In this document: positions 34,156 through 42,746 of the stretch, piece by piece | How positions within the stretch are numbered: the stretch's first letter is position 1 | How the letters are laid out: each line of letters opens with the position of its first letter | Source: Hydromicrobium sp964415365 | GTDB lineage: Bacteria; Actinomycetota; Humimicrobiia; Humimicrobiales; Humimicrobiaceae | DNA: 64,000 nucleotides | Assembly (NCBI GenBank): GCA_964415365.1 | Contig: CAYPYW010000008.1 | Span: 29,563-93,562 of the forward strand | Direction: 5' to 3' | Notes under the pieces: model-generated | Databases searched by the model: none | Seen by the model: only the letters and a program-made list of their open reading frames with translations | What the model was told of the DNA's origin: nothing | Program-made: the position numbers and the translations under genes

Positions 34156-35610
34156 ATTATAACAGGTTATGAGATTAAAAAAATAAGTGATTATAAGTGG
34201 GAAGTAGAGAAAGATGAAAAGTACGGCATGAGAGTTCCGGGAATAATTTTTGCCGACAGGGAATTGCTGGATCATGCAGTAGGTGAAAAGACTTTAAACC
34301 AGGTAGTAAACGTTGCCACTCTTCCCGGAATCCTTAAAGCCTCTTATGCCATGCCTGATATACATTATGGATATGGATTTCCTATCGGGGGAGTAGCTGC
34401 TTTTGATGAGGAAAAAGGAGTTATTTCACCCGGAGGTGTTGGTTTTGATATATCCTGCGGGGTAAGAACACTTCGTACCAGTTTAAGCATTGGAGACGTC
34501 AAAGGCAAGCTGGAGGATATAATGGGTGTTTTATCCTTTAATATACCCAGGGGTGTAGGTAGCAAGGGTAGAATTAAATTATCAAGAAGCCAGCTCATGC
34601 AATTATTAAGAGAAGGTGTCGGATGGGCTATCAAAAATGGTTATGGATGGGAGGAAGATAAATATTTTACAGAAGAAAATGGCTGCATGGCAGGCGCTAA
34701 TACTGATTTTGTAAGTAATCTTGCTATGGACAGAGGGATGGACCAGGTGGGCACCCTTGGGTCCGGAAATCATTTTTTGGAAATTCAGGCAGTTGATGAA
34801 ATATATGATACCGGGGCAGCAGAGTCCCTGGGTCTGGAAAAGGATCAAATAACTATAATGATACATTCAGGCTCCAGAGGACTTGGTCATCAGATATGTA
34901 GTGATTATATCAGGATAATGCAGCAGGCTGCCGCAAAGTATGGAATAAGATTGACGGACAGGCAGCTAGCCTGTGCTCCTATATCATCCCCTGAAGGCAG
35001 GAGATATTATGGAGCTATGATTTGCGCCGTTAATTATGCTATGACAAACAGGCATTGTCTCGCTCACTGGGTAAGAATGGCATTAGAAAAATTTTTTGGA
35101 AGGTCGTCTGAGAAATTAAATCTTGGTACTATTTATGATGTGTCCCACAATATAGCCAAAATTGAGCAGCATAATATTGATGGTAAATTGGATAGGGTTT
35201 GTGTACATAGAAAGGGTGCTACCAGATCCTATCCTCCCGGGCATAAAGATATTCCGGACCGGTATAAGAACATCGGACAACCAGTAATAATTCCGGGAGA
35301 CATGGGTCGGTACTCCTATATACTGCTGGGAACTGAAAAAGCAATGAACGAGAGTTTTGGTTCTACCTGCCATGGAGCGGGGAGGCTTATGAGTAGATCG
35401 CAGGCAAAGAGGAATATACGGGGAAGCGAACTCAAGAAAGAGCTTTTTGACAAGAAAGGAATCGTAGTAATGGCCGGAAGCATGGCCGGTCTGGCAGAAG
35501 AAGCTCCTCAGGCTTATAAGGATGTGAGCAAAGTAGTGAATGTAGCTCACTTTGCTGGTATATCAAAAAAAGCAATAAGACTAAAGCCCCTTGGGGTCTT
35601 AAAGGGCTGA
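34156..35610 (+). CDS. rtcB: RNA-splicing ligase RtcB (start appears non-canonical)
   Basis: RtcB joins RNA 2',3'-cyclic phosphate or 3'-phosphate ends to 5'-OH ends using Mn2+ and GTP. Motifs: GGVGFDISCGVRTL, GTLGSGNHFLEI, MIHSGSRGLGHQI, VCVHRKGATRSYPPG, STCHGAGRLMSRSQAKR and GSMAGLAEEAPQAYKDV. The only ATG near the front (34228) would delete the conserved N-terminus ITGYEIKKISDYKWEVEKDE, which is encoded in frame upstream. The best ribosome-binding site, AGGAAGGGG at 34143-34151, is 4-7 bases before ATT 34156 and ATA 34159; no ATG, GTG or TTG is available there. From ATT the protein has 484 residues, normal for RtcB. ATT is thus my preferred start, uncertain. Confidence 0.85.
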   Translation: MITGYEIKKISDYKWEVEKDEKYGMRVPGIIFADRELLDHAVGEKTLNQVVNVATLPGILKASYAMPDIHYGYGFPIGGVAAFDEEKGVISPGGVGFDISCGVRTLRTSLSIGDVKGKLEDIMGVLSFNIPRGVGSKGRIKLSRSQLMQLLREGVGWAIKNGYGWEEDKYFTEENGCMAGANTDFVSNLAMDRGMDQVGTLGSGNHFLEIQAVDEIYDTGAAESLGLEKDQITIMIHSGSRGLGHQICSDYIRIMQQAAAKYGIRLTDRQLACAPISSPEGRRYYGAMICAVNYAMTNRHCLAHWVRMALEKFFGRSSEKLNLGTIYDVSHNIAKIEQHNIDGKLDRVCVHRKGATRSYPPGHKDIPDRYKNIGQPVIIPGDMGRYSYILLGTEKAMNESFGSTCHGAGRLMSRSQAKRNIRGSELKKELFDKKGIVVMAGSMAGLAEEAPQAYKDVSKVVNVAHFAGISKKAIRLKPLGVLKG

Positions 35611-35845
35611 TTGTTGATTAATATTCTTAAGCTGCTTAAGCGATATACAAGTAAAAAAGTAAGCAGCATGTGCTTTAGCGTGATAATATTTTGATATTGA
35701 ATCTTTTTTTTAAGCTAAAATATCATTATAATGTAGTTAAATTTTAAATTGGTGCATTGTATCATTGTATATATTTTATTTTCAGTATAAAGCACGGTTC
35801 TTTTGTAAGTATTTCTAAGTTTTAGATTTTGTATTGGGGTTAGAA

Positions 35846-36688
35846 ATGGAAAAAGTTGTTTTTTTTAATACCAAAGGTGGGACTGGAAAAACAACTATGT
35901 GTTATAATTACGGCTGGTATCTGGCCAGAAAAAAAGATAAGAAAGTTCTTTTTGTAGATTTTGATCCCCAGATTAACCTGGTTCAGGCTTTTGGCAAAGT
36001 ATCAGATGGCAGCAAGATAAACCTTGATAGTCTTATGGTAGATTATCTAAAAGGAAAGAGTATAAATTTTAAGGATTATGTTATAAAGATTACTGACAAT
36101 ATTGATTTGCTGGCCTCTTCTAATAATATTTCGCTTGTTGAGGAATATCTGACAGATTACCTCTTGGATAAGACTTTAAAAGAGCAAAAAGTTTATAAAG
36201 CATTATATAGAAATATGATAGTAAGGAATATATTTAAAGAAAATATCAGTGATGGTGATTATGATTATATAGTTATAGATTCACAACCAAATTTTTCTCT
36301 TCTTTCGACCACGTCAATAATTTATGCTCAGAAGGTCATTGTAGTTATAAAGCCCGAATTATTCTCGTTGCTGGATATTAAATATCTCAGTAAGATAATT
36401 AAAAATCTGGAAGAAAAATATAATATTAAAATAAGAATCGCTGGAATTATAATTAATGCCTTTGAAAAAAGAAAGAAAATTCCTGAGCATGTAATAAATG
36501 CTCTACAAAAAAAATATGGTGGCAGGTTAACAATATTTGATCAAAAGATAAGATATCTGGTACATTATCAAAAGTCCATATCGTTAAAAAGGGAGCCGGT
36601 TTTTATATCATTCCCAAATACGGAAGCATCAGACGATATCATAAAGTTATTTTCTCAGCTTGAAGAGACGATAAGTAATTTGAACTAA
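35846..36688 (+). CDS. ParA/MinD-family ATPase (orphan, bactofilin-linked)
   Basis: This 280-residue protein has the deviant Walker A KGGTGKTT near its start, FVDFDPQINL (switch I/A'), VIDSQPN (Walker B) and later the VVIKPELFSLLDI region. These define the ParA/Soj family that forms dynamic gradients on DNA or membrane. The ATG at 35846 is preferred over TTG 35834 because it begins at the first strand and GGGG lies about 7 bases upstream. No ParB gene or parS-like repeat is near. The next gene, 31 bp away, encodes a bactofilin, so it more likely positions a bactofilin scaffold than a chromosome (inference). Confidence 0.85.
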   Translation: MEKVVFFNTKGGTGKTTMCYNYGWYLARKKDKKVLFVDFDPQINLVQAFGKVSDGSKINLDSLMVDYLKGKSINFKDYVIKITDNIDLLASSNNISLVEEYLTDYLLDKTLKEQKVYKALYRNMIVRNIFKENISDGDYDYIVIDSQPNFSLLSTTSIIYAQKVIVVIKPELFSLLDIKYLSKIIKNLEEKYNIKIRIAGIIINAFEKRKKIPEHVINALQKKYGGRLTIFDQKIRYLVHYQKSISLKREPVFISFPNTEASDDIIKLFSQLEETISNLN

Positions 36689-36719
36689 TAATTATATATA
36701 AAAAAAGAAGGAGGAGAAT

Positions 36720-37250
36720 ATGGTTTTTTCAGGTAAGGATTCAGATGACCAGGGAATTTCCGAAAAGGGAGAATCAAGGACGTTACTAACAATTGTAGGA
36801 GATAAAGCAAAAATAGAAGGGAAATTGGATGTTTCTCAATCTATAGAGATAGGATGTGAAATTATAGGTGAATTAATAGTTGACGGACAGATGGTGATCC
36901 AGAAAGAAGGATCTGTCAGCGCCGATGTCACAACTACCGATGCTAAAATAATAGGAAAGTTTGAGGGAAATTTGAAAGGTACCGGTAAGGTTGAAATTAC
37001 AGAAACTGGAGTAGTAGATGGCAATATAAAGACAGATTCGCTGATTATAAACGAAGGAGGAGTTTTTAGCGGTAAAGTCACCAGAATAACGCAGGATGAG
37101 AAAAAGGGTAAAAAGAAATTCAAGATAAAAGAGGAAGAAGAGGGAGAAGAAGAGAAAGAAGAGGCAAAAGTTGATGTTGAGAAAAAAGCAAAGGAAGGGA
37201 AAATAGAAGAGTTTCAACTGGGCGATATAGACGATAACCTGAGATTATAA
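36720..37250 (+). CDS. Bactofilin with long charged C-terminal tail
   Basis: The central domain (about residues 20-120) is the bactofilin (DUF583) right-handed beta-helix, made of short repeats such as IEGKLDVSQSIEIGCEIIGE and VDGNIKTDSLIINEGGVFSG. Bactofilins polymerise without nucleotide into membrane-linked filaments. The tail (about 125-176) is very charged (KKGKKKFKIKEEEEGEEEKE) and could be the partner-binding part. GGAGGAG precedes the ATG. Co-transcribed with the ParA-like ATPase; a second bactofilin is encoded on the opposite strand 83 bp downstream. Confidence 0.9.
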   Translation: MVFSGKDSDDQGISEKGESRTLLTIVGDKAKIEGKLDVSQSIEIGCEIIGELIVDGQMVIQKEGSVSADVTTTDAKIIGKFEGNLKGTGKVEITETGVVDGNIKTDSLIINEGGVFSGKVTRITQDEKKGKKKFKIKEEEEGEEEKEEAKVDVEKKAKEGKIEEFQLGDIDDNLRL

Positions 37251-37333
37251 GTTTTAGTCAACACATTTCTATTTTGAAAAGAGGTTGTGTATAAGTACTG
37301 TCTTTAATTTAGACTTTGATTAGACTGAAATTT

Positions 37334-37768
37334 TTAATATTCCAGTATTTTTTTGGGTTTTATTTTTATATTGGAAATTTGCTCGTTATCATTTATTTTA
37401 AATATTTTTTTACTACCTACAATGATACTTCTACCTTTAAAAACGCCGCCGTCGTTTATGGAAAGGGAGGCGTCTTTTTGAATTATATTGCCTATCAATT
37501 TTCCGGTAGAAGTAATCCTAACTTCTCCCGATGAAATTATATTGCCGGTAAAACTTCCTTCAACTATTGTATTTTTAGTTTTAATATTTGCTCTTACTTT
37601 TCCTTCTTTTCCGATTACCAGTTCTTCCTTAGATATAATCTCTCCTGCTACTGTACCTTCTATTCGAATAGAGTGCGGCGAATAAATTCTTCCATTTATA
37701 TTGGTTCCCTGTGAAATAACATTATAACTATTGTTATTTTTATCCTTATTATTTTTTACAAAAAGCAT
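37334..37768 (-). CDS. Second bactofilin, convergent to the first
   Basis: This 144-residue polymer-forming cytoskeletal protein has beta-helix repeats from about 18 to 120 (INGRIYSPHSIRIEGTVAGE, EGSFTGNIISSGEVRITSTG, INDGGVFKGRSIIVGS). It lacks the long charged tail of its neighbour and has short basic ends instead (N-terminal KNNKDKNNN). It lies tail-to-tail with the first bactofilin. Two bactofilins of different tails could form a co-polymer or two separate scaffolds (inference). Confidence 0.9.
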   Translation of the reverse strand: MLFVKNNKDKNNNSYNVISQGTNINGRIYSPHSIRIEGTVAGEIISKEELVIGKEGKVRANIKTKNTIVEGSFTGNIISSGEVRITSTGKLIGNIIQKDASLSINDGGVFKGRSIIVGSKKIFKINDNEQISNIKIKPKKILEY

Positions 37769-37987
37769 CTTTTCTTTTTTGTTGGATATTTTTATGATCG
37801 AGGCTATTGAACCCTGATTTGTGCCAATTTTTTATAATCAATAAATAGTATTTAACCATAGTACTGTATAATTACTTATATAGTAATTATATATTTTTTA
37901 TGGTAAAAAGCTATATGAATATTATAAAAAATAAGAAATATTTATCTTTATCCTGGATGAAAGCTTTTAAACAGTAGTAGGAAAAGC

Positions 37988-39106
37988 TTATGATTTTTGT
38001 TTCTTCTTAGTTTTTGCTTTTTTCCCATTCAAGGAACTTCCACAGTACTGACAATAGATAGCACTGCCTGGATTTTCCTTACCGCATTTGGGACACTGCT
38101 TCTTTTCCTTTGAGATTTTTTGTCCACAATTACTGCAGAAAACGGATCCGGGAAGAGTATCAAAACCACAATTAGGGCAAATATTCCCTTTCGCCTTTGG
38201 CTGGGTATCACCACTCATTTTTTTCATCATTTCACCTATTACTTTACCTGTAGCAACTCCAGCACCGAGGCCTGCGCCTATCCCCATGCCTGAGCCACCC
38301 TCGCCTGGATTGGATGCAAGTTTTTCAAGTACATCAAGCTGCCTCATTAAAACATATCTTTCATCACCGATTTGTGTAAATTCAGCTTTTCTTTCAAGGA
38401 TATCTCTTAGTTTTTGAATGTCTGTGTTAGGAACGTTTATTGATTCAATGAAAAAGTTAACGACCTCAATACCAAATCTATCAAATTCATCAACTACTCT
38501 TTTTTTACATACTTCTGAAATTAAATCAATTGATGCAGTTATATCAAAAATTGATAACTTGTTGTTAATAACTGAACTGGCAATAGTGTCTTTAATTTTT
38601 GTAGTAAGCAGTCCCCTAAAATATTTTGAAACAACTCTGTGGTCAACCAGATTACTGCCTCCCAGGGCTCCTATTATTTCAATCAAAAACTTTTTGGAAT
38701 CTTTAACTTTAATCCCAAATTGACCAAAAGCTCTTAGAGCTATTAAAATTTCGAATTTGGGGTCCTGAACATGAAATGGTGCGGAAGTTCCCCACTTCAT
38801 ATCAAGTTTTGATATTTTATTTACGAAATAGACTTCAGAAGTAAATGGTGTCCTGAAACCAAACGGAATATTTACAAAGGCCTGTAAGAGAGGTAAATTA
38901 CCTTTCTTAAGCGTATGCCTTCCTGGCCCAAAAGAATCAAGAACCTGACCTGTATAATAAAATATAGCTTCCTGAGAAGCATTTACTATGAGCTGGGCTC
39001 CTACTACAAAATCTTCTCCGGGGAACTTATAAATCAGCCATTGTCTTTCCTCTCCTACATAATCCTGAGGTGGCCCATCGTATTTAATCCGGTCACTAAT
39101 TGCCAT
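37988..39106 (-). CDS. SPFH-domain protein with two C-terminal zinc ribbons (YdjI-like)
   Basis: Residues about 25-250 match the virion-core/SPFH (band 7) family (QLIVNASQEAIFYYTGQVLD, GRHTLKKGNLPLL, FFIESINVPNTDIQKLRDIL). A glycine-rich hinge (GGSGMGIGAGLGAGVATGKV) follows, then two zinc ribbons: CPNCGFDTLPGSVFCSNCG and CPKCGKENPGSAIYCQYCG. A lysine-rich C-terminus ends the 372-residue protein. This is the architecture of B. subtilis YdjI, a membrane-associated stress protein working with PspA-like partners; no PspA gene is seen here. Divergent to another zinc-ribbon gene 173 bp away. Confidence 0.87.
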   Translation of the reverse strand: MAISDRIKYDGPPQDYVGEERQWLIYKFPGEDFVVGAQLIVNASQEAIFYYTGQVLDSFGPGRHTLKKGNLPLLQAFVNIPFGFRTPFTSEVYFVNKISKLDMKWGTSAPFHVQDPKFEILIALRAFGQFGIKVKDSKKFLIEIIGALGGSNLVDHRVVSKYFRGLLTTKIKDTIASSVINNKLSIFDITASIDLISEVCKKRVVDEFDRFGIEVVNFFIESINVPNTDIQKLRDILERKAEFTQIGDERYVLMRQLDVLEKLASNPGEGGSGMGIGAGLGAGVATGKVIGEMMKKMSGDTQPKAKGNICPNCGFDTLPGSVFCSNCGQKISKEKKQCPKCGKENPGSAIYCQYCGSSLNGKKAKTKKKQKS

Positions 39107-39279
39107 CTTACTATATCCTCCTTTTTTACGGTGATTGATGAAAATACTTTTAAATAATAAATATTATTTTAATACAATTTTTTTTTATATAAAGAAATAT
39201 TTTTGATATAATAATGCCTTATTATAATGACGATTTTTCCCCATATTTTATTTACTTTAAAGAAGGAGAGATACTAACT

Positions 39280-39705
39280 ATGGCCGAAGCTCAAAATTTA
39301 GAATGTCCCAGTTGTGGTGCGAAAATTATAAGTGACAGCAAGGTTTGTGCTTATTGCGGAAGCAGAATAGTTTTACCGGAAGAAAAAAAGAAAAGTTCCG
39401 ATAGTGATTCTCAGAGCAAGAGCAGTCAGCAGGTTGTACCGCAGGAATATACTCGCACTATTTATGTTCAAAGGGAGCAAAAAACCACCAGTGGTCTCGC
39501 CATTGCAGCATTTATTATGTCACTTTTTGGTTTTAATCTTATTTCCCTTTTTATGGGAATTGCAGCAAATTCAAGAATATCAAAACCGGATTCAAATCTG
39601 ACCGGCAAAGGATTTGCAGTAGCAGCTATTGTAATAAGTGCCATTCAAATGGCATTCTGGATAATCTGGGGAATAGCGCTCTGTTCAGCAGCGGCTTATT
39701 ATTGA
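39280..39705 (+). CDS. Zinc-ribbon membrane protein (DUF4190-like)
   Basis: From ATG 39280, which has AAGGAG 11 bases upstream, the protein has 141 residues. It has an N-terminal zinc ribbon CPSCGAKIISDSKVCAYCG, a serine/glutamine-rich linker, and two membrane helices in the C-terminal half (GLAIAAFIMSLFGFNLISLF and GFAVAAIVISAIQMAFWIIW). The earlier ATG at 39214 lies 2 bases from a TATAAT (39207-39212) and has no ribosome-binding site, so it is more likely in the leader. Cellular role unknown; the divergent SPFH/zinc-ribbon neighbour suggests a shared envelope function. Confidence 0.75.
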   Translation: MAEAQNLECPSCGAKIISDSKVCAYCGSRIVLPEEKKKSSDSDSQSKSSQQVVPQEYTRTIYVQREQKTTSGLAIAAFIMSLFGFNLISLFMGIAANSRISKPDSNLTGKGFAVAAIVISAIQMAFWIIWGIALCSAAAYY

Positions 39706-39755
39706 TTCTAAATATTTCAAATTGAATATTCTTATAACATTATCTGAAATATTAT

Positions 39756-40607
39756 TTACCTTACAGTAAAACTCCAGCTGTGATCTGTTTCCCGTTCAAC
39801 TGCATCGACAGCAGAACAGATTACTTGATTTGAACCTGTTATTAAATTTTCTGCTGGGACTTCAACGAATGTGTCTTGCTCGTAATTATCATTTGAGTTT
39901 ATATCCAGGGTCAGATCTTCGCCATTTAACTGCAGGCTTATGTCGGTGATAGTAAAAAAGGATTTTATCCTGGCAGAAATTGAAAGCTCTGTTATTTCGC
40001 TTAAGCTTATTTCGCTGTCCGGTTCGGGGTTTAAAGATATGATTTGTATATCCAACGGATAATATGCATCGAATTTCCAACTTCCTTCTTCGTTTATAAA
40101 TTTAAATTTTACTTCTTCACCTGTGTATTCCACTCCCTCTGCAGTTCTGTCTCCGATGACTGTAAGTATTGCACGGTTACCGTCAAATATTACATTTTCC
40201 GCTTTTACATTCCTCCAACTGGAGTGTGACTCTTTTATAATATAAAAAATGTCAGATTTTGTACCATTTCTGTACTCTTCTTCACTCCCAACCATATTTT
40301 TGGTATAGCTGTCAAAAAATTCATATTCTTTATCTTCTTTCACTGCTTCAAAGAAATTATTTAAAGTAAGAAGAAGCTCACTTTTTATTTCTTCTTCAGT
40401 TTTCATTTTATCAGAGATTTTATCTTCAGTAGTTTCCTGGTCGTCTATCGATTCAGCAGGTATGTCTTCCTCTTTAGCAATATCTTGCTGCTCTTGATCA
40501 GGTATTTCGGTTGGTGGAGTTTTTTTACATCCGCAGAAGCCTAAAATCAGAATAAGAACAAGTAATGATATTATAAACAGTTTGATTATATGATTATAGT
40601 TTTTCAT
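39756..40607 (-). CDS. Putative lipoprotein with NTF2-like and beta domains
   Basis: This 283-residue protein has a lipoprotein signal (hydrophobic 8-24, GFCGC lipobox). A disordered acidic linker (about 30-70) follows, then an alpha/beta domain resembling NTF2-like DUF4878 modules (LLTLNNFFEAVKEDKEYEFF ... EEGSWKFDAYY). A C-terminal Ig-like beta domain (about 195-283) ends the protein. It would be anchored outside the membrane. No enzymatic motif is visible and I do not recognise a named family for the full length. Confidence 0.7.
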   Translation of the reverse strand: MKNYNHIIKLFIISLLVLILILGFCGCKKTPPTEIPDQEQQDIAKEEDIPAESIDDQETTEDKISDKMKTEEEIKSELLLTLNNFFEAVKEDKEYEFFDSYTKNMVGSEEEYRNGTKSDIFYIIKESHSSWRNVKAENVIFDGNRAILTVIGDRTAEGVEYTGEEVKFKFINEEGSWKFDAYYPLDIQIISLNPEPDSEISLSEITELSISARIKSFFTITDISLQLNGEDLTLDINSNDNYEQDTFVEVPAENLITGSNQVICSAVDAVERETDHSWSFTVR

Positions 40608-40844
40608 TACAATAATCTTTCTATGTTGTTAGTACATAATCTTCTGTAAATTTTATGTCTGATTCAAAACTATGGTAATATGAAAGGGTGCTTTTAACAA
40701 GTCGAATTTATTAAATAATAATTTTATTCAAATTTTGAAACCGATGGTATATATTTATATTGAATTAACAACCGTAATAACTCATGAGAGAATTTAGATA
40801 ATTCTACAAAACTCCTATAAAAAGAAAGTGGGAGGAGGTGAAGA

Positions 40845-41075
40845 ATGAATAAATTTAATCGAGTGGTAATGGTTATTTTATTACTTGTATTAGTCTTATT
40901 TTCAATTACTGCTGCTGTGAATAAATTTATGGAACTTTTCAGGTGGGGGGATATATCAGATAAAGTTATAGGTTCGTTGGGTGGCTTGAATATTTACATT
41001 GCCGGTGGAATATTGTTAGTAGTTTTTGTAGTGAGTCTTGTTCTTCTGATCCTTGAGTTTCGCAAAAAGAGTTAG
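40845..41075 (+). CDS. Two-helix membrane protein resembling the N-terminus of AmaP
   Basis: This 76-residue protein has two membrane helices (RVVMVILLLVLVLFSITAAV and IYIAGGILLVVFVVSLVLLI) and ends EFRKKS. The two-helix layout with the start MNKFNRVVMVI resembles the membrane part of AmaP, the anchor for Asp23-type alkaline shock proteins. AmaP usually continues for another 100 or so residues after the second helix; here a stop follows at once. No Asp23 gene is near. A strong site GGGAGGAGGTGAAG precedes the ATG, so it is expressed. Naturally short relative or truncated AmaP. Confidence 0.65.
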   Translation: MNKFNRVVMVILLLVLVLFSITAAVNKFMELFRWGDISDKVIGSLGGLNIYIAGGILLVVFVVSLVLLILEFRKKS

Positions 41076-41121
41076 ATTGGGAACACACTGGAATAAAATT
41101 ATAAAAGGTTGAAGTAAGTGC

Positions 41122-41147
41122 TAAGACCAATTTTAAAATTGGTCTTA
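41122..41147. terminator. Perfect 26-bp palindrome (two 13-base halves), possible terminator
   Basis: TAAGACCAATTTT (41122-41134) is followed at once by its exact reverse complement (41135-41147), 46 bp after the AmaP-like gene. It could form a hairpin ending that transcript, but no T-run follows and the centre is all A/T. Confidence 0.5.
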
Positions 41148-41245
41148 TACTTATATAATCGGACTTATTTCTGCAGTCATCTGGTGAACTTATTTGGAGC
41201 TTTACAGCCCGGATTAAAATTCGTATTTTTGGCATAATCGTATTA

Positions 41246-42556
41246 ATGAGAAAGCTTATAAAATTATTTAGACCATTCAATTCTAAAATAGATAATACAG
41301 GGAAAAGTAATGGGCTGAAAAACGTTTATGTGCTGGGGGCAGTCAGTTTATTCAATGATATATCATCTGAAATGATATATCCTCTGATACCATCATTTAT
41401 AAAATCCGTCCTGGGACTGGGTCCGGCGTTTTTGGGTATACTGGAAGGTATTGCCGAAAGCACCAACAGCATCCTCAAACTGTTTACTGGCTATTTCTCC
41501 GATAAAATTAAAAAAAGAAAGCCTTTCGCAGTTGGGGGTTATACCTTGTCAAATCTGTTGAGACCTTTAATTGGACTTAGCAGATCATGGGGAGTGCTTC
41601 TTTTCTTGAGGTTTTCAGACAGGGTGGGAAAAGGTATAAGAACGTCTCCCCGAGATGCTATGATAGCTGATTTCTCGCCACCTAAAAGGAGAGGTTTTGC
41701 TTTCGGATTTCAAAGAGGCATGGATCATGCGGGAGCAGTATTGGGTTCTATTACTGCCAGTCTTCTTCTTTATTTTTTTACTGTTGAAATAAAAACTATT
41801 TTTTTATTGTCGGTAATACCGGGAATCATAGCAGTATTGCTTATAATCTTTGGGGTAAGAAGTACATATAAGAGGAATGGCATCTTAAAAAATGGAGCAG
41901 GATCGCCGAAAGAACAGCTTACTACAAATGGAGTTTCTACTGATAAAAAAGAAATTTTAAAGTTCTCTGATTTTAAAAAACTGGGTAAGAGGTTCAATCT
42001 CTATCTGGTAATTCTGGTAATATTTACACTGGGGAATTCAACCGATGCCTTCTTACTGCTCCGGGCATCCGATCTGGGATATCAGATTGCTACTATTCCA
42101 CTTCTATGGGCGATTCTTCATATATCCAAAGCTATCTTTTGTGTTTTAGGGGGACACCTATCCGATAAGGTTGGAAGGAAAGTAATGATTTTGACAGGCT
42201 GGTTTGTTTATCTCCTTACTTATGTAGGTTTTGCATATTTTGACAAACATTATCTTATTTACATTTTATTTGTGGTCTACGGGTTGTATTTCGGGTTGAC
42301 CGAAGGAGTTGAAAGAGCTCTGGTAGCAGATATTGTACCTGGAGGGAATCTGGGTACGGCTTACGGGTTTTACAATCTGTCACTGGGTATTGCTGCTCTT
42401 CCAGCCTCTATAATATTTGGTTTTATTTGGAGAGCCTACAGTTTCAAAGCAGCATTTTTGACTGGAGCATTAATCTCAATGGTTGCTTCTATAATGTTAT
42501 TATTCTTAAGAATGGGAAAATCAAAAAATAAAGGACCTGATTCCGCTTTTAATTAA
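41246..42556 (+). CDS. MFS transporter
   Basis: This 436-residue protein has twelve predicted membrane helices and the cytoplasmic loop motifs of the major facilitator superfamily: GYFSDKIKKRKPF (loop 2-3) and GGHLSDKVGRKVM (loop 8-9). The stretch DRVGKGIRTSPRDAMIAD is typical of a widespread subfamily of unassigned MFS proteins. A hydrophilic central loop (about 195-245) separates the two halves. Substrate unknown. It precedes the arsenic genes by about 190 bp, but arsR has its own promoter, so the link is only positional. Confidence 0.87.
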   Translation: MRKLIKLFRPFNSKIDNTGKSNGLKNVYVLGAVSLFNDISSEMIYPLIPSFIKSVLGLGPAFLGILEGIAESTNSILKLFTGYFSDKIKKRKPFAVGGYTLSNLLRPLIGLSRSWGVLLFLRFSDRVGKGIRTSPRDAMIADFSPPKRRGFAFGFQRGMDHAGAVLGSITASLLLYFFTVEIKTIFLLSVIPGIIAVLLIIFGVRSTYKRNGILKNGAGSPKEQLTTNGVSTDKKEILKFSDFKKLGKRFNLYLVILVIFTLGNSTDAFLLLRASDLGYQIATIPLLWAILHISKAIFCVLGGHLSDKVGRKVMILTGWFVYLLTYVGFAYFDKHYLIYILFVVYGLYFGLTEGVERALVADIVPGGNLGTAYGFYNLSLGIAALPASIIFGFIWRAYSFKAAFLTGALISMVASIMLLFLRMGKSKNKGPDSAFN

Positions 42557-42694
42557 GTTTTTGTTAAAGATTTTTTTAAGTACTTTTATTTGGATCCAGT
42601 CTGCATCTCTTTACTTAAAAGCAAGAGTACTTGTTTTTAAGGTCATCAAAGGATTCTTTTTAAAAAAATAAATGAATAATATAAGGAATACATA

Positions 42695-42722
42695 TTGACA
42701 TATTTAGATATGTAATTATAAT
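42695..42722 (+). promoter_or_regulatory. arsR promoter with ArsR-type operator
   Basis: TTGACA (42695-42700), a 16-base spacer and TATAAT (42717-42722) are both perfect consensus hexamers. ACATAT (42698-42703) and ATATGT (42708-42713) form an inverted repeat with a 4-base gap across -35 and spacer, like ArsR/SmtB operators. Binding there would block RNA polymerase until metalloid releases the repressor. Confidence 0.75.
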
Positions 42723-42746
42723 TTATTTTAATTTATGGAGGTTAAA

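Noticed and set aside
35631..35667. Inverted repeat GCTGCTTA/TAAGCAGC after rtcB
   Set aside because: 8-bp arms, 21-base loop and no T-run; not a convincing terminator, and too short to call an operator.
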